Source of the DNA: Myxococcales bacterium
GTDB taxonomy: Bacteria; Myxococcota_A; Polyangia; Polyangiales; Polyangiaceae
NCBI GenBank assembly: GCA_947473045.1
Contig: CANJCO010000022.1
Location: forward strand, 1 to 64,000
Direction of reading: 5' to 3'
Length of the DNA stretch: 64,000 nt
The position numbers were made by a program, and so were the translations under genes. Under the pieces are notes generated by a model. That model made no database searches. It was not told the origin of the DNA and was given only the letters and a program-made list of their open reading frames with translations. How positions within the stretch are numbered: the stretch's first letter is position 1; each line of letters begins with the position of its first letter. Below, piece after piece: positions 1 through 9,073 of this stretch.

Positions 1-136
1 GAAAAACACCCTGATAGTAATTGGCGAAGCCAATTGCGTGGGGTGGGGACCCCGAAAAACCGCGTTTTTCGGGGCGGGGAGGTGCATACCTCCCCGAGAT
101 GAAAGGCTAGCAGGCCGTTCTTCAACGGCCTGCTAA
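1..136 (+). repeat. hairpin-rich 152-bp dispersed repeat, copy 1 (5' end cut by window edge)
   Basis: First of three copies of the same element (others at 33138-33289 inverted and 63137-63288). About 14 bases of the left end lie outside the window. It is a chain of potential hairpins: AATTGGC-GAA-GCCAATT (29-45 region), a 10-bp stem CCCCGAAAAA/TTTTTCGGGG (about 51-75), GGGGAGGT-GCAT-ACCTCCCC (about 77-96) and a terminal stem AGCAGGCCGTT/AACGGCCTGCT. The right end supplies the TAG stop of purU (133-135 read on the minus strand). Small indels against copy 3 shift every reading frame, so the element is not coding. No transposase is nearby. Confidence 0.9.
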
Positions 137-1020
137 AGCACGATCGTTCGGCGGCCCTCTACGATGACCCTTCGCTCGAGGTGGGCGCGCACGGCCCTCG
201 CGAGCACCACGCGCTCGACGTCGCGGCCAATGCGCGCGAGCTCCTCGGGGCCCATCCCGTGGTGCACACGCTCGACGTCCTGTTCGAGGATCGGGCCCTC
301 GTCGAGGTCTTTCGTGGCGTAGTGCGCAGTCGCTCCGATGAGCTTCACGCCGCGCTCGAAGGCCTGATGGTAGGGGCGCGCGCCCTGAAATGCCGGGAGA
401 AAGCCGTGGTGAATGTTGATCACGGGCGGCGCCTTCTGCAGAAAGTCGTCGGAGAGCACCTGCATGTAGCGCGCGAGCACGACCAGCGTAACGTGATGCT
501 GCTTGAGCAACGACAGCACCCGCGCTTCTTGCTCGGGCTTGCTGGCCTTGTCGACCGGGAGCGCGAAGAACGGCAGGCGAAAGCTCTCGGCCACCGGTTC
601 GAGCGTCGCGTGATTCGAGATCACCATCGCGATCTCGCAAGGCAGCTCGCCCTGTCGCTCGCGAAGCACCAAATCGTACAGGCACGCGCTCTCTTTGGTG
701 ACGAGCAGCGCGACCTTCTCGGGCTTGTCATCGTAGCCCACCGACCAACTCGCCGACAGCTCTCCCGCCAGCGCGCCGAACGCGGCTTCGAGCGATCGGC
801 GCGAAGCCGATTCACCCAGTCTTGCGAGCGCCTGCGGCCGGGCGAGGCCGTCGAGATCGATCGACAGCCGCATGTAAAATCGACGCCCGTCGGCCTCGGC
901 GCGCGAGGCGTGGTTCGACGAGTCGAGGATGTTCAGGCCCAGGTCGAAGAAGAAGCCCGCGAACCGTGCGACGAGGCCGGGTTGATCGGGGGCGGCGAGC
1001 AAAAAGATGGCGCGGGACAC
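133..1020 (-). CDS. purU: formyltetrahydrofolate deformylase
   Basis: Hydrolyses 10-formyl-THF to formate and THF, which balances the folate one-carbon pool and can feed formate to purine synthesis. At 295 residues it matches the family (about 280-295). The N-terminal ~85 residues (from SRAIFLLAAPDQPGLVARF) are an ACT domain. The rest is a formyltransferase fold with the hallmark segment NIHHGFLPAFQGARPYHQAF, including the conserved Asn-His, and a later DLDEGPI containing the catalytic Asp. It is divergent from thrS across 89 bp. Its TAG stop lies in the terminal CTAG-like end of repeat copy 1, so its 3' end abuts that element directly. fhs at 52.5 kb catalyses the formate-to-10-formyl-THF direction, so the two form opposing steps, though not one operon. 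Confidence 0.95.
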   Translation of the reverse strand: MSRAIFLLAAPDQPGLVARFAGFFFDLGLNILDSSNHASRAEADGRRFYMRLSIDLDGLARPQALARLGESASRRSLEAAFGALAGELSASWSVGYDDKPEKVALLVTKESACLYDLVLRERQGELPCEIAMVISNHATLEPVAESFRLPFFALPVDKASKPEQEARVLSLLKQHHVTLVVLARYMQVLSDDFLQKAPPVINIHHGFLPAFQGARPYHQAFERGVKLIGATAHYATKDLDEGPILEQDVERVHHGMGPEELARIGRDVERVVLARAVRAHLERRVIVEGRRTIVL

Positions 1021-1109
1021 GCGCGCAAGTTCACAAGCCTCGCGGCCGACGTCAACGCCTCTCGCGCCCCTCGCGCGGCGAGCGCTTGCCCTGCTATGAG
1101 ATTTTCACC

Positions 1110-3050
1110 ATGTCCGATCGCAAGACCATCCGCGAAATCCTTCAGGCTCAGGGCCAGCTCGACGCCGACGTCATCGCCGCGCGCGTCGGTGATCGCACCG
1201 TCGATTTCTTCACGCGGGTCGACGCAGGCGCCGCGGTCACCCCGGTCCGCGCTGCCGAAGCTTTCGGCCTCGCGGTCATTCGTCACTCGACGGCGCATGT
1301 CATGGCCGACGTGGTTCAGCGCTTGTTTCCGGGCACGAAGGTCACCATCGGTCCGTCGATCGACGACGGCTTCTTCTACGACTTCGACAAGCCGGGCAGC
1401 ACGTTCAGCGACGACGACCTCGCCAAAATCGAGGCCGCGATGCTCGAAGTGGTGGCGAGCGACTCGCCGTTCCGCCGCGAGGTCACCACACGCGAAGCGG
1501 CGCTCGATCAGTTTGCAAAGATGGGCGAGACGTTCAAGGTCGAGATCATCGCCGGCATCCCCGAGGGGGAGGAAATCAGCATCTACCGGCACGGCGCTGC
1601 CGGGCGCGAGTGGTTCGACGTCTGCGAAGGCCCGCATGTGCCCTCCACCGGCTGGCTCAAGGCCGTGAAGCTCACGAGCGTCGCCGGCGCGTACTGGCGG
1701 GGCGACGAGCGCAACCCGATGCTTCAGCGCATCTACGGCACGGCGTTCGCGTCGAAGGCCGCGCTCGACGAGCACCTCAAGCTGCTCGAAGAGGCGCGCG
1801 CGCGCGATCACCGCAAGCTCGGCAAAGAGCTCGAGCTGTTTATGTTTGACGAGCACGCTCCGGCGATGCCGTTTTTCCTGCCGCGCGGCGCGTTCGTCTA
1901 CAACCGCCTCGTGTCGTTCGTGCGCGGACTCTACGAGCGCGAGGGCTACGACGAGGTCATTACTCCGCTGGCTTATTCGCCGAGGCTCTTCGCTACGTCC
2001 GGGCATCTCGACAACTACGCCGACAACATGTTCCGGCTCTGGACCGAAGACGCCCTGCACGATCACATGCAGGATGCAAACATCGAGGCGAAGAAGCTCC
2101 ACGCGCTGCTGTCGAAAGACTCGTTCGCGCTCAAGCCGATGAACTGCCCGTCGCACTGCGTGATCTTCGGCGCCAAAAAGCGCAGCTACCGCGACCTCCC
2201 CTGGCGGGTCGCAGACTTCGCGCGCCTTCATCGTTACGAGCGCGGCGGCGTGGTCCACGGCCTCGCGCGGGTGCGCAGCTTCGCGCAGGACGACGCGCAC
2301 ATCTTCTGCGCCGAGGCCGACGTCGCGACTGAGATCGAGCGCTTCATCAAGCTGCTCTACCGCGTCTACCAGACCTTCAAGTTCGAGAAGATCGACATCA
2401 AGCTCGCCACGCGCCCCGAAAAGCGGCTCGGCAGCGATGCCGACTGGGACGTGAGCGAGGCCGCGCTGCAACGAGGGCTCGAGGCCGCCGGATTGCCCTT
2501 CGAAATTACCCCGGGAGAAGGCGCGTTCTACGGCCCGAAGGTCGAGTTTCACGTGCACGACGCGCTCAAGCGCAGCTGGCAGCTCGGCACCATTCAGTAC
2601 GACAACAACCTCCCGAGCCGCTTCGACCTCGCCTTTGTCGGGTCTGACGGCAAAGACCATCGGCCGGTCATGCTCCACCGCGTCATTCTCGGATCGCTCG
2701 AGCGATTCTTTGCGGTCTACATCGAACACTGCGGCGGCAACTTCCCCACGTGGGTCGCGCCCAAGCAGGCCATCGTGCTCACGGTCAGTGAGAAGGTAGA
2801 CGCCTACGCCGAGCGCGTGCTCGCAGCGCTGCGGGAGGCGGGCGTGCGCGCCGACATCGACACCAGCAGCGACAAACTGGGCGCGAAGATCCGCGCTGCG
2901 CGAACCTTCCGGTACCCGTACATGTGCGTCGTGGGTCAGAAAGAGGCGGAGGCCGGCGCGGTCGGCGTTCGGTCGCGCGATCGCGGCGAGCTCGGCGCGA
3001 TCCCGGTCGCCGATTTCATCGCGATGGTTCGGAGCGAGAGCGAGCCCTGA
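1110..3050 (+). CDS. thrS: threonyl-tRNA synthetase
   Basis: Charges tRNA-Thr in the cytoplasm. 646 residues from the ATG at 1110; the frame is open further upstream, but that extension runs antisense through the purU start and is low-complexity. Order: a divergent TGS-like N-terminus (1-65), an editing domain with HSTAHVM and CEGPHVPS giving the two His plus Cys/His zinc/editing residues, then a class II catalytic core with MNCPSHC, the motif-2 region RYERGGVVHGLARVRSFAQ and motif 3 RPVMLHRVILGSLERFF, then an anticodon-binding domain ending at MVRSESEP. The editing residues look intact. It is not followed by infC-rpmI-rplT, the common neighbours in many bacteria, but by an MFS transporter. 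Confidence 0.97.
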   Translation: MSDRKTIREILQAQGQLDADVIAARVGDRTVDFFTRVDAGAAVTPVRAAEAFGLAVIRHSTAHVMADVVQRLFPGTKVTIGPSIDDGFFYDFDKPGSTFSDDDLAKIEAAMLEVVASDSPFRREVTTREAALDQFAKMGETFKVEIIAGIPEGEEISIYRHGAAGREWFDVCEGPHVPSTGWLKAVKLTSVAGAYWRGDERNPMLQRIYGTAFASKAALDEHLKLLEEARARDHRKLGKELELFMFDEHAPAMPFFLPRGAFVYNRLVSFVRGLYEREGYDEVITPLAYSPRLFATSGHLDNYADNMFRLWTEDALHDHMQDANIEAKKLHALLSKDSFALKPMNCPSHCVIFGAKKRSYRDLPWRVADFARLHRYERGGVVHGLARVRSFAQDDAHIFCAEADVATEIERFIKLLYRVYQTFKFEKIDIKLATRPEKRLGSDADWDVSEAALQRGLEAAGLPFEITPGEGAFYGPKVEFHVHDALKRSWQLGTIQYDNNLPSRFDLAFVGSDGKDHRPVMLHRVILGSLERFFAVYIEHCGGNFPTWVAPKQAIVLTVSEKVDAYAERVLAALREAGVRADIDTSSDKLGAKIRAARTFRYPYMCVVGQKEAEAGAVGVRSRDRGELGAIPVADFIAMVRSESEP

Positions 3051-3076
3051 CCGGTTTGCCTCGCGTCGCGCGGCGG

Positions 3077-3108
3077 CCCCGCACCTTCTTTGCAAAGGGG
3101 TGACGGGG
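3077..3108 (+). terminator. stem-loop downstream of thrS
   Basis: CCCCGCACC (3077-3085) can pair with GGTGACGGGG (3099-3108, one bulged A), giving a 9-bp GC-rich stem between the thrS stop and the MFS start. No T-tract follows, so intrinsic termination is uncertain; it may only attenuate or stabilise the transcript end. Confidence 0.4.
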
Positions 3109-3151
3109 CGCCTTCCGCGATGCGCCCGCACGAAGTAGCCTCCCGGGCCAC

Positions 3152-4366
3152 GTGCTCGGCATTCGCGATAAAAATATCTGGCTCGTCTACCTGACGATCT
3201 TCCTGCTCGGCACGGCCTACGGCGCCTCGCTTTCCGTGACGCCGTTGCAGCTGGCCGCCGCGCATTTCTCCACCGACCAGATCGGTACGCTCGCGGTGTG
3301 GTTCGCGGGGGGCATCGTGTCGATGAGCCTGCCCGCCGGCGTTTTTGTTCGAAGGCTCTCGGCGAAGGCGACCCTTGTGACCTGCCTCGCGGTCTACGCG
3401 CTCGCGGCCTCCCTCTTTCCGCTGCAGTCGAGCTACGTCGGCGCGGGTGTGGTGCGCGCGCTCGACGGCGCGGCGAGCGTGGGGGTCTGGGTGGCGTGCG
3501 AGACCATCCTGCTTTCGCGGAGCGAAAAGTCGAAAAAAGGGCTCGTGATGAGCCTCAACGCGATGGCGATCGCGCTTGGATACGTGGCCGGCTCGGGATT
3601 CGCGCGCCTGATCACGATCGTGGCTGCGTATCGCGAAGTGTTCTTCTGCGCGAGCGCGCTTGCGCTCGTCGCGGCGGCGGTCGTGATGGTCGCGCTCGAC
3701 GGCGACGCCCTCGGCGCGAAAGCGAAGCCTGCGGAGCACGCCACGGCGGAGCCTGCCGGGCTGGCTTTCTCCGCGCTGGCGTGGCGCATCAAGACGTCGT
3801 GCCTCGGCACCTTCTCCTACGGGTACTTTCAAGCGTCCGTGGTGCTCTTTTTGCCGCTGTATCTGGTGGAATCGAAGGGAATCGCCAAAGCCGACACCAT
3901 GCTCATCACTGCGTTTTTCGCAGCCGGCATGCTCATCTTTTCGAGCGTGGCCGCGCGCGCCGGCGACCGCCTCGGACACTTGCGCGTGATGCGATTGCTG
4001 GCCGCGATCGGCCTCGTGATGACCCTCGGCTTTGCGTGGCTGACCTCGTGGCCGCTGATGTGCGCAGCCATTTTCGTAGCCGGCGCCACGCTCGCGTCGA
4101 TCTCGCCGGTGAGCCTCGCCCTGCAAGGACATCTCGTGCCGCCCGGCGACTACAGCCGCGCGAACGCAGTCTACAACGCGTGGTACGCCGTCGGCATGCT
4201 CCTGGGCCCCCCCATTTCGAGCAGGCTCATGACGCGCTACGGCGGCGCCGTGATGCTCGTTCACCTCGCGGCGCTGTGGGGCGGGTTCGTGCTGTTTACC
4301 GTCGTGTTTCGCCGCGACGAACCGTCACGCGCTCAGTCGCTCGTGAGCGCGCGCTCCACGAGCTGA
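3152..4366 (+). CDS. major facilitator superfamily transporter
   Basis: 404 residues, GTG start at 3152. Twelve hydrophobic segments in two halves are apparent (first half from NIWLVYLTIFLLGTAYG; second from TSCLGTFSYGYFQASVVLFLPLYLV), with a short charged loop (about residues 185-215) between the halves as in MFS carriers. This inner-membrane secondary transporter has no substrate I can assign. The N-terminal part resembles the YfkF/UMF-type drug or sugar efflux carriers, but no diagnostic motif is clear. It follows thrS by 101 bp with a stem-loop between, and its last 34 bp overlap the convergent isomerase gene. Confidence 0.85.
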   Translation: MLGIRDKNIWLVYLTIFLLGTAYGASLSVTPLQLAAAHFSTDQIGTLAVWFAGGIVSMSLPAGVFVRRLSAKATLVTCLAVYALAASLFPLQSSYVGAGVVRALDGAASVGVWVACETILLSRSEKSKKGLVMSLNAMAIALGYVAGSGFARLITIVAAYREVFFCASALALVAAAVVMVALDGDALGAKAKPAEHATAEPAGLAFSALAWRIKTSCLGTFSYGYFQASVVLFLPLYLVESKGIAKADTMLITAFFAAGMLIFSSVAARAGDRLGHLRVMRLLAAIGLVMTLGFAWLTSWPLMCAAIFVAGATLASISPVSLALQGHLVPPGDYSRANAVYNAWYAVGMLLGPPISSRLMTRYGGAVMLVHLAALWGGFVLFTVVFRRDEPSRAQSLVSARSTS

Positions 4367-4944
4367 ACGCGATCCTGCCCCCAGAACAGCTCGAAGCCCT
4401 CTTTGCCGGACTCCCGCACGATCCACGTTGGCGCGCCGAAGATTCCGAGCTGCTGGGCCTCCTGGGTGCTCGCGATGAGCGCCTGCTTCACCGCTGGCTC
4501 CTGCGTCTTCGCGAGCACGCCGGCGGCGCCGTCACCGATGAGCCCGGTGAGCACCGCGTCGTCTGCGATGTCACGGTCTTCGCTCCAGTAGGCGCGGAAG
4601 ATCGCCTCACGGAATGCGCGCTGCTTCGCAGGGTCGCCTTCGAGCGCGATGTGGCATCGCAGCGCCTTGATGCTGCTCATCGGAAAGCGGGTGGGAAAGC
4701 GAAACGGAACGCCCAAAAACTCGGCCCACCGCGCGAGATCCTTGAAGTAGTAGTCACGCTTCTGCTCGCTCCAGGTGAGCACCGGCGCGTCGACCTGTCC
4801 GATGGCGCGAAAGAGGCCGCCCAGCAACATGGGGCGCCATACGAGCGTTGCGCCTGTTCGCGCGGCGAGCGCCTCGGCCTGCGCGGCCCCGAGGTAGGCG
4901 AACGGCGAAGAGAAGTCCCACCAGAGCTCGAGTGTCTTCGGCAT
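4333..4944 (-). CDS. DsbA-family 2-hydroxychromene-2-carboxylate isomerase-like protein
   Basis: 203 residues, the usual size for HCCA isomerase / kappa-class GST relatives. The N-terminus LELWWDFSSPFAYLG matches the family signature D-F-x-S-P-(F/Y)-x-Y-L, whose Ser takes the place of the thioredoxin-type cysteine. The C-terminal GIFGAPTWIVRE carries the cis-Pro of the thioredoxin fold. Family members are glutathione-dependent isomerases or transferases acting on aromatic substrates. No naphthalene-type pathway surrounds it, so the substrate is open. It is convergent with the MFS gene and follows the glycosyltransferase on the same strand by about 20 bp, probably co-transcribed. Confidence 0.85.
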   Translation of the reverse strand: MPKTLELWWDFSSPFAYLGAAQAEALAARTGATLVWRPMLLGGLFRAIGQVDAPVLTWSEQKRDYYFKDLARWAEFLGVPFRFPTRFPMSSIKALRCHIALEGDPAKQRAFREAIFRAYWSEDRDIADDAVLTGLIGDGAAGVLAKTQEPAVKQALIASTQEAQQLGIFGAPTWIVRESGKEGFELFWGQDRVQLVERALTSD

Positions 4945-4963
4945 GGTCGATCCTTTGTGTGTC

Positions 4964-5683
4964 TTACAGTTTTCCGCGGATTGCGTCGGCGCGAAGGCGC
5001 CACACGACGGCGATGGCCTCGGCGAAGATTTTCCGGCTCATCTTCGAATGCCCTACGCGCCGGTCGACGAACACGATCGGGACCTCGACGATCTTCATGC
5101 CCCGCTGCGCCGCGCGGTAGGTCATCTCGATTTGGAACGAGTAGCCGTTGGAGCGCACGGTGCGCAGGTCGATCTCCAGCAGCGCGCGTCGCGAGAAGGC
5201 TTTGTAGCCGCTCGTGAGGTCGCGGATGGGCACGCCGAGAATCGTGCGCGAATACAGGGAGCCGCCCTTCGACAGCGCGTGGCGTCCGACGCCCCAGCCC
5301 TCGACGCCGCCGCCCGGAATGTTGCGCGATCCAATGACGACGTCGGCGCCCGCGTCGAGCGCCCTCACGAAATCCGGCAGGAAGCGCTCGTCGTGCGAAA
5401 GGTCTGCGTCCATTTCGAAGAAGCGATCGAAGCCGTTTTTCAGGCCCCAGGCGAATGCTTCGAGATACGCCGTGCCCAGGCCGAGCTTGCCGGCGCGGTG
5501 CATCACGCGGACCTTCGGATCGCGCGCGGCGAGCTGGTCGGCCAGGTCGCCGGTGCCGTCGGGCGACGCGTCATCGACGATCATGATGTCGGCGTTGGGC
5601 ATCGCACCGCGCACCTGCTCGACGAAGCGCGGCAGGTTGTCGCGCTCGTTGTAGGTCGGCGTGACGATGAGCGTCGACGGCAT
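4964..5683 (-). CDS. GT2 polyprenol-monophosphomannose synthase-like glycosyltransferase
   Basis: Likely transfers a hexose from a nucleotide sugar to a polyprenyl phosphate at the inner face of the membrane (DPM1-like family). 239 residues from the ATG at 5683, which gives the family N-terminus MPSTLIVTPTYNERDNLP; an in-frame ATG at 5698 adds five residues. Features: nucleotide-binding IMIVDDASPDGTGD, metal-binding EMDADLSHD, VIGSRNIPGG and the acceptor-side segment LTSGYKAFSR. No C-terminal GtrA-like membrane domain, so this is the short soluble type. It is divergent from a histidine kinase across a 72-86 bp region holding a nested palindrome. Confidence 0.88.
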   Translation of the reverse strand: MPSTLIVTPTYNERDNLPRFVEQVRGAMPNADIMIVDDASPDGTGDLADQLAARDPKVRVMHRAGKLGLGTAYLEAFAWGLKNGFDRFFEMDADLSHDERFLPDFVRALDAGADVVIGSRNIPGGGVEGWGVGRHALSKGGSLYSRTILGVPIRDLTSGYKAFSRRALLEIDLRTVRSNGYSFQIEMTYRAAQRGMKIVEVPIVFVDRRVGHSKMSRKIFAEAIAVVWRLRADAIRGKL

Positions 5684-5709
5684 TGTGCATGTGGGCATAG
5701 CCCAATTCA

Positions 5710-5749
5710 CGCAACGCGGGAACACGAGTTGGCGCGCCAACGCGTTGCG
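5710..5749. promoter_or_regulatory. nested palindrome in divergent promoter region (candidate operator)
   Basis: A perfect 14-bp palindrome GTTGGCGCGCCAAC (5728-5741) sits between outer 9-bp inverted repeats CGCAACGCG (5710-5718) and CGCGTTGCG (5741-5749). CAACGCG also recurs as a direct repeat (5712-5718, 5738-5744). The site lies between the starts of the glycosyltransferase (-) and the GAF histidine kinase (+), where an operator controlling both would be expected. Function is inferred from position and symmetry only. Confidence 0.45.
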
Positions 5750-5769
5750 AATGGCGATAGGATGGAGCG

Positions 5770-7689
5770 GTGTCCATTTCGCGCGCGCGCAGAACGCCAG
5801 CGGGCCGCTCAAGCGGTGGCGGCGTAGCGTTGGCGGCGCCGGCGAGCAAAACGCCGCGCGAGATCGAGCTCGAGGCCGCGCTCGAAAAGGAGCGTCGCAT
5901 CGGCGCGGTCCTTCGCGAAGTGGGCGTCGCCCTCGGCACCACGCTCGACCTCGACAAAGTGCTCGAGCTCGTGCTCGGCAAAATCACGGAGGCGCTCGAG
6001 GCCGACCGGGCGACGCTCTACCTGCTCGACGAGACGCGAGGCGAGCTCGTCAGCCGCATCGTTCACGGGGAGGAGGTGCGCTCGATTCAGTTGAGGGTCG
6101 GCGAGGGGATCGCCGGCGCGGTCGCGAAGAGCGGAAAGCCGCTGCACGTGAAAGACGCCTACAAAGACCCTCGTTTTTCGCGCGAGTGGGACGAGCTGTC
6201 AGGCTACCGAACGCGGGGAATTCTCGCCGCGCCGCTCAAAAACCACATCGGCACCACGATCGGCGTGATTCAGGTGCTCAACAAGCGCCACGGCGATTTC
6301 GACGCAGACGACGCCGAGCTGCTCGCGGCCCTGTCGACCCACGCAGCCGTGTCGATCGACAAGACCCGGCTGTTTGTCGCGACGCTTCAGAAGAACCACC
6401 AGCTGCTCGAGACGAAGGGCGCACTTGAGCGGCGCGTGCGCGACCTGCGGCTGCTGTTTTCGCTCGAGAGCGCGATGGCCCGTGCCGCGACGATCGAGGA
6501 GCTCTTCATCGCGGTGCTCGGCGAGGCGATGCGCGCGGGCGAGGCGCGCGCTGCCGCGGTCGCGCTACGCGATCGCGCCACGCGTTTGATCTCGGTCTTC
6601 ATCGTCGACGACAAGCACAAGCGCATGCGGCGCTTCCCCCTGGCCGAAGGGCAGGGGCTCATCGGCGCCTCCATGCGCGACAAGGTCGTCGTACAGACCT
6701 CCGAGGCCCCGCGCGACCCGCGCACCGACGCTGCGCTCGACCGCCAGACCGGTTTCGAGTGCCTCAACGCGCTGGCCGTACCGCTCGAGGGTGAAGAGGG
6801 CGAGAGCATCGGGGCCATTGCGCTCTACAACAAGCGCAGCCGCAGCGGATTCGGCAGCGACGACCTCGAGCTCGTACAGCTCATCGCGGCCAACGCGTCG
6901 ACGGCGATTCGCCTTCAGGAGGCGCGTATCGCGCGCGAGCACGAAGATCGACTGACGACGATCGGGCGCCTGCTCTCCGGGGTGATCCACGACTTCAAGA
7001 CGCCGCTCACGGTCATCAGCGGCTACGTGCAGCTGATGCAGTCGGAGAGCTCGCCGGCGCGTCGCGAGGCCTATGCGCGTTCGGTCCTCAAGCAGTTCGA
7101 TCACATCAGCGCGATGCAGCGCGAGGTCCTCGAGTTCGCGCGCGGGGAGCGAAGCATTTTGCTCAGCCGCGTGCTGCTGCCGACGTTCTTTGAAGACGTG
7201 CGCGCCCAGCTCGAACCGCAGCTGTCGCGCCTCGGAATCTCGTTCGTCATCAACTTGCGCGATCACGGGGCAGCGCGCTTCGACGCCGACAAAATGCTCC
7301 GCGTCGTCAACAACCTCGCGCGCAACGCGCAGGAGGCCATGGCGGCCCGCGGCGGCGTGTTCACGATTGACGTCGGTCGCGTGAAGGGGCGCGCGGGCGA
7401 TGAGCTGGCGCTTTGTTTTTCCGACACCGGCCCGGGGATCCCTCGCGAGATCGAGCACCGCCTCTTTCAGTCGTTCGTCACGAGCGGCAAGCAGGGCGGC
7501 ACGGGCCTGGGGCTGGCGATCGTCAAAAAAATCGTCGACGATCACGGTGGTCAGGTCTCGGTGCGCTCCACGAAGGCCGGCGCGACCTTCGAGATCCGCT
7601 TGCCGCAACCCGAGCTTGGCGGCACGCGAAGCTCCGTCCCGAGGCGCAAGGCGGCGCGGCCTGCAACGCCCGACCGACGCGGTCGCTGA
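5770..7689 (+). CDS. cytoplasmic double-GAF sensor histidine kinase
   Basis: 639 residues, GTG start, no membrane segment. Two GAF domains (about residues 40-205 and 225-385) separated by a helical linker, then a HisKA segment with the phospho-acceptor motif HDFKTPLTVISGY (about 409-421) and an HATPase_c domain with NNLARNAQEAM (N box), DTGPGIP (G1) and GGTGLGLAIVKK (G2). It would autophosphorylate in response to a small ligand or redox cue sensed by the GAFs. No response regulator is adjacent, so it is an orphan kinase. The downstream L,D-transpeptidase overlaps its TGA (TGATG), implying translational coupling and perhaps a cell-envelope-related operon. Confidence 0.92.
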   Translation: MSISRARRTPAGRSSGGGVALAAPASKTPREIELEAALEKERRIGAVLREVGVALGTTLDLDKVLELVLGKITEALEADRATLYLLDETRGELVSRIVHGEEVRSIQLRVGEGIAGAVAKSGKPLHVKDAYKDPRFSREWDELSGYRTRGILAAPLKNHIGTTIGVIQVLNKRHGDFDADDAELLAALSTHAAVSIDKTRLFVATLQKNHQLLETKGALERRVRDLRLLFSLESAMARAATIEELFIAVLGEAMRAGEARAAAVALRDRATRLISVFIVDDKHKRMRRFPLAEGQGLIGASMRDKVVVQTSEAPRDPRTDAALDRQTGFECLNALAVPLEGEEGESIGAIALYNKRSRSGFGSDDLELVQLIAANASTAIRLQEARIAREHEDRLTTIGRLLSGVIHDFKTPLTVISGYVQLMQSESSPARREAYARSVLKQFDHISAMQREVLEFARGERSILLSRVLLPTFFEDVRAQLEPQLSRLGISFVINLRDHGAARFDADKMLRVVNNLARNAQEAMAARGGVFTIDVGRVKGRAGDELALCFSDTGPGIPREIEHRLFQSFVTSGKQGGTGLGLAIVKKIVDDHGGQVSVRSTKAGATFEIRLPQPELGGTRSSVPRRKAARPATPDRRGR

Positions 7690-8981
7690 TGCTGCCGAGG
7701 CGGCTCCTTTCAGCGCTGGTTGTGCTGTTTGCGACGGCGGCGCGCGCGGACTCGCTGCTGCCTCCCTGGAGCGAGGCGACCGACTTGCCGGTTCCGTCGT
7801 GGGCGCGGAGCGTCGCGCTGCGGCACGGAGAGGCAGCGCTCTACGCGGGCGCGGATGCCGCGGCTGGCCGTCGCGGCTCGTCGCTCCCGGGCGCGAGGCT
7901 GCCGCTCTACGCCATGAAGCGGGGCCCGAGCTGCGCAGGGCGATTTCTGCTCGTGGGCCCTGACGCGTGGCTGTGTTCCGACGTCGCTGAACTCAGCGCG
8001 GAGGCGCCTCTGCTTCCTGCGATCTCGGCCCACGTCGACGGGCTCCCGTTTCGCTACTTTTTTGTCGGTAAGGCGGGGGCGGAAGGCTACCTCGACCTGT
8101 CGCGCGTCGACGACGCCGCGCCCGATGAGACGCTCGACCCTGGCTTCGCAGTGGCGGTCGCGGAAGAGCGCAGCGCGAACGGCGAGCGCTGGGGACGCAC
8201 CCACCACGGCCCGTGGGTGGCCCTTCGCGAGCTCGGGGCAGCGCGTCCATCCGGTTTTCACGGCGAAGCGCTCTCGACCCACGACCTGGCGCTGGCGTGG
8301 GTGTTGCCGGAACACGCGAAAGTGTACTCTGCACCGAATTCGCGCGCCCAATCGGCGGGGCAGCGCGTGCGCTACGAGCGCGTGGCGTACCGCGAAGAAA
8401 AGCGCGCGGCCGATGGCGTTTTTGTGCGCATTACGGACGATGGTCAGGCGCCTGCCCAGTGGATGTTGCGGCGTGATTTGGCGCATCCCACGCTCTCGGC
8501 GCCTCCCGCTGAGGTCTCGTCGCCGGGTGAGCGCTGGATCGACGTAGAGCTCGAAACTCAGACGCTCGTCGCATACGAGGGACCGACGCCTGTGTTCGCG
8601 ACCCTCGTGTCGACCGGCCGCGGCGCGCGCGGCACCGACACGGCGACGCCGCCCGGCGTGCATCGCATCTGGGTCAAGTTGCTCTCGAGCACGATGGACA
8701 ACCTGCCTCCTGCCGGAGCGGAAGAAGCCGAGCACGAGGGGCCCGGAGAGCGCTTTTCGATGGAAGACGTGCCCTACGTGCAATTTTTCGATCACGCCGT
8801 CGGTCTGCACGGCGCCTTTTGGCACGACGGGTTCGGGCGGGTAAAAAGCCATGGTTGCGTCAACCTCGCTCCCCTCGACGCAGCCCGTCTTTTCGCCTTC
8901 ACGAGCCCGCACCTCCCCGCCGGTTGGTCGGCGGTCCTACCCACCGCAGCAGAGCCCGGTACGCTCGTTCGCGTGCGCTGA
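7689..8981 (+). CDS. exported L,D-transpeptidase (YkuD domain)
   Basis: Forms L,D-crosslinks or anchors in peptidoglycan in the periplasm. 430 residues from the ATG at 7689, overlapping the kinase stop by one base; the longer open frame upstream is antisense shadow. The N-terminus MLPRRLLSALVVLFATAARA is a signal peptide. The C-terminal third has the YkuD signature: HGAFWHDGFGRVKSHGCVNL at about residues 374-393, with the catalytic His and Cys in SHGC-N. The middle ~250 residues are a divergent region with no recognised peptidoglycan-binding repeat. Translational coupling to a sensor kinase is unusual enough to note. Confidence 0.9.
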   Translation: MLPRRLLSALVVLFATAARADSLLPPWSEATDLPVPSWARSVALRHGEAALYAGADAAAGRRGSSLPGARLPLYAMKRGPSCAGRFLLVGPDAWLCSDVAELSAEAPLLPAISAHVDGLPFRYFFVGKAGAEGYLDLSRVDDAAPDETLDPGFAVAVAEERSANGERWGRTHHGPWVALRELGAARPSGFHGEALSTHDLALAWVLPEHAKVYSAPNSRAQSAGQRVRYERVAYREEKRAADGVFVRITDDGQAPAQWMLRRDLAHPTLSAPPAEVSSPGERWIDVELETQTLVAYEGPTPVFATLVSTGRGARGTDTATPPGVHRIWVKLLSSTMDNLPPAGAEEAEHEGPGERFSMEDVPYVQFFDHAVGLHGAFWHDGFGRVKSHGCVNLAPLDAARLFAFTSPHLPAGWSAVLPTAAEPGTLVRVR

Positions 8982-9073
8982 CGGGGCCAGAGTTTGCGAC
9001 GGGCGCGCGATTTGGTTGAGTCCGGCGGCGGTAAACGATAAAGACCCCAGACGCTACAGAGAGGATGCTTCCC

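Noticed and set aside
933-3131. 732-residue open frame antisense to thrS
   Set aside because: Arg/Val/Asp-rich shadow of a GC-rich gene; the plus strand encodes an unmistakable threonyl-tRNA synthetase.
8990-9073. TTGAGT / GATAAA promoter pair upstream of the Cys-rich lipoprotein
   Set aside because: The spacer is 15 bp and the -35 match is weak, so it is not better than chance in an untested organism.
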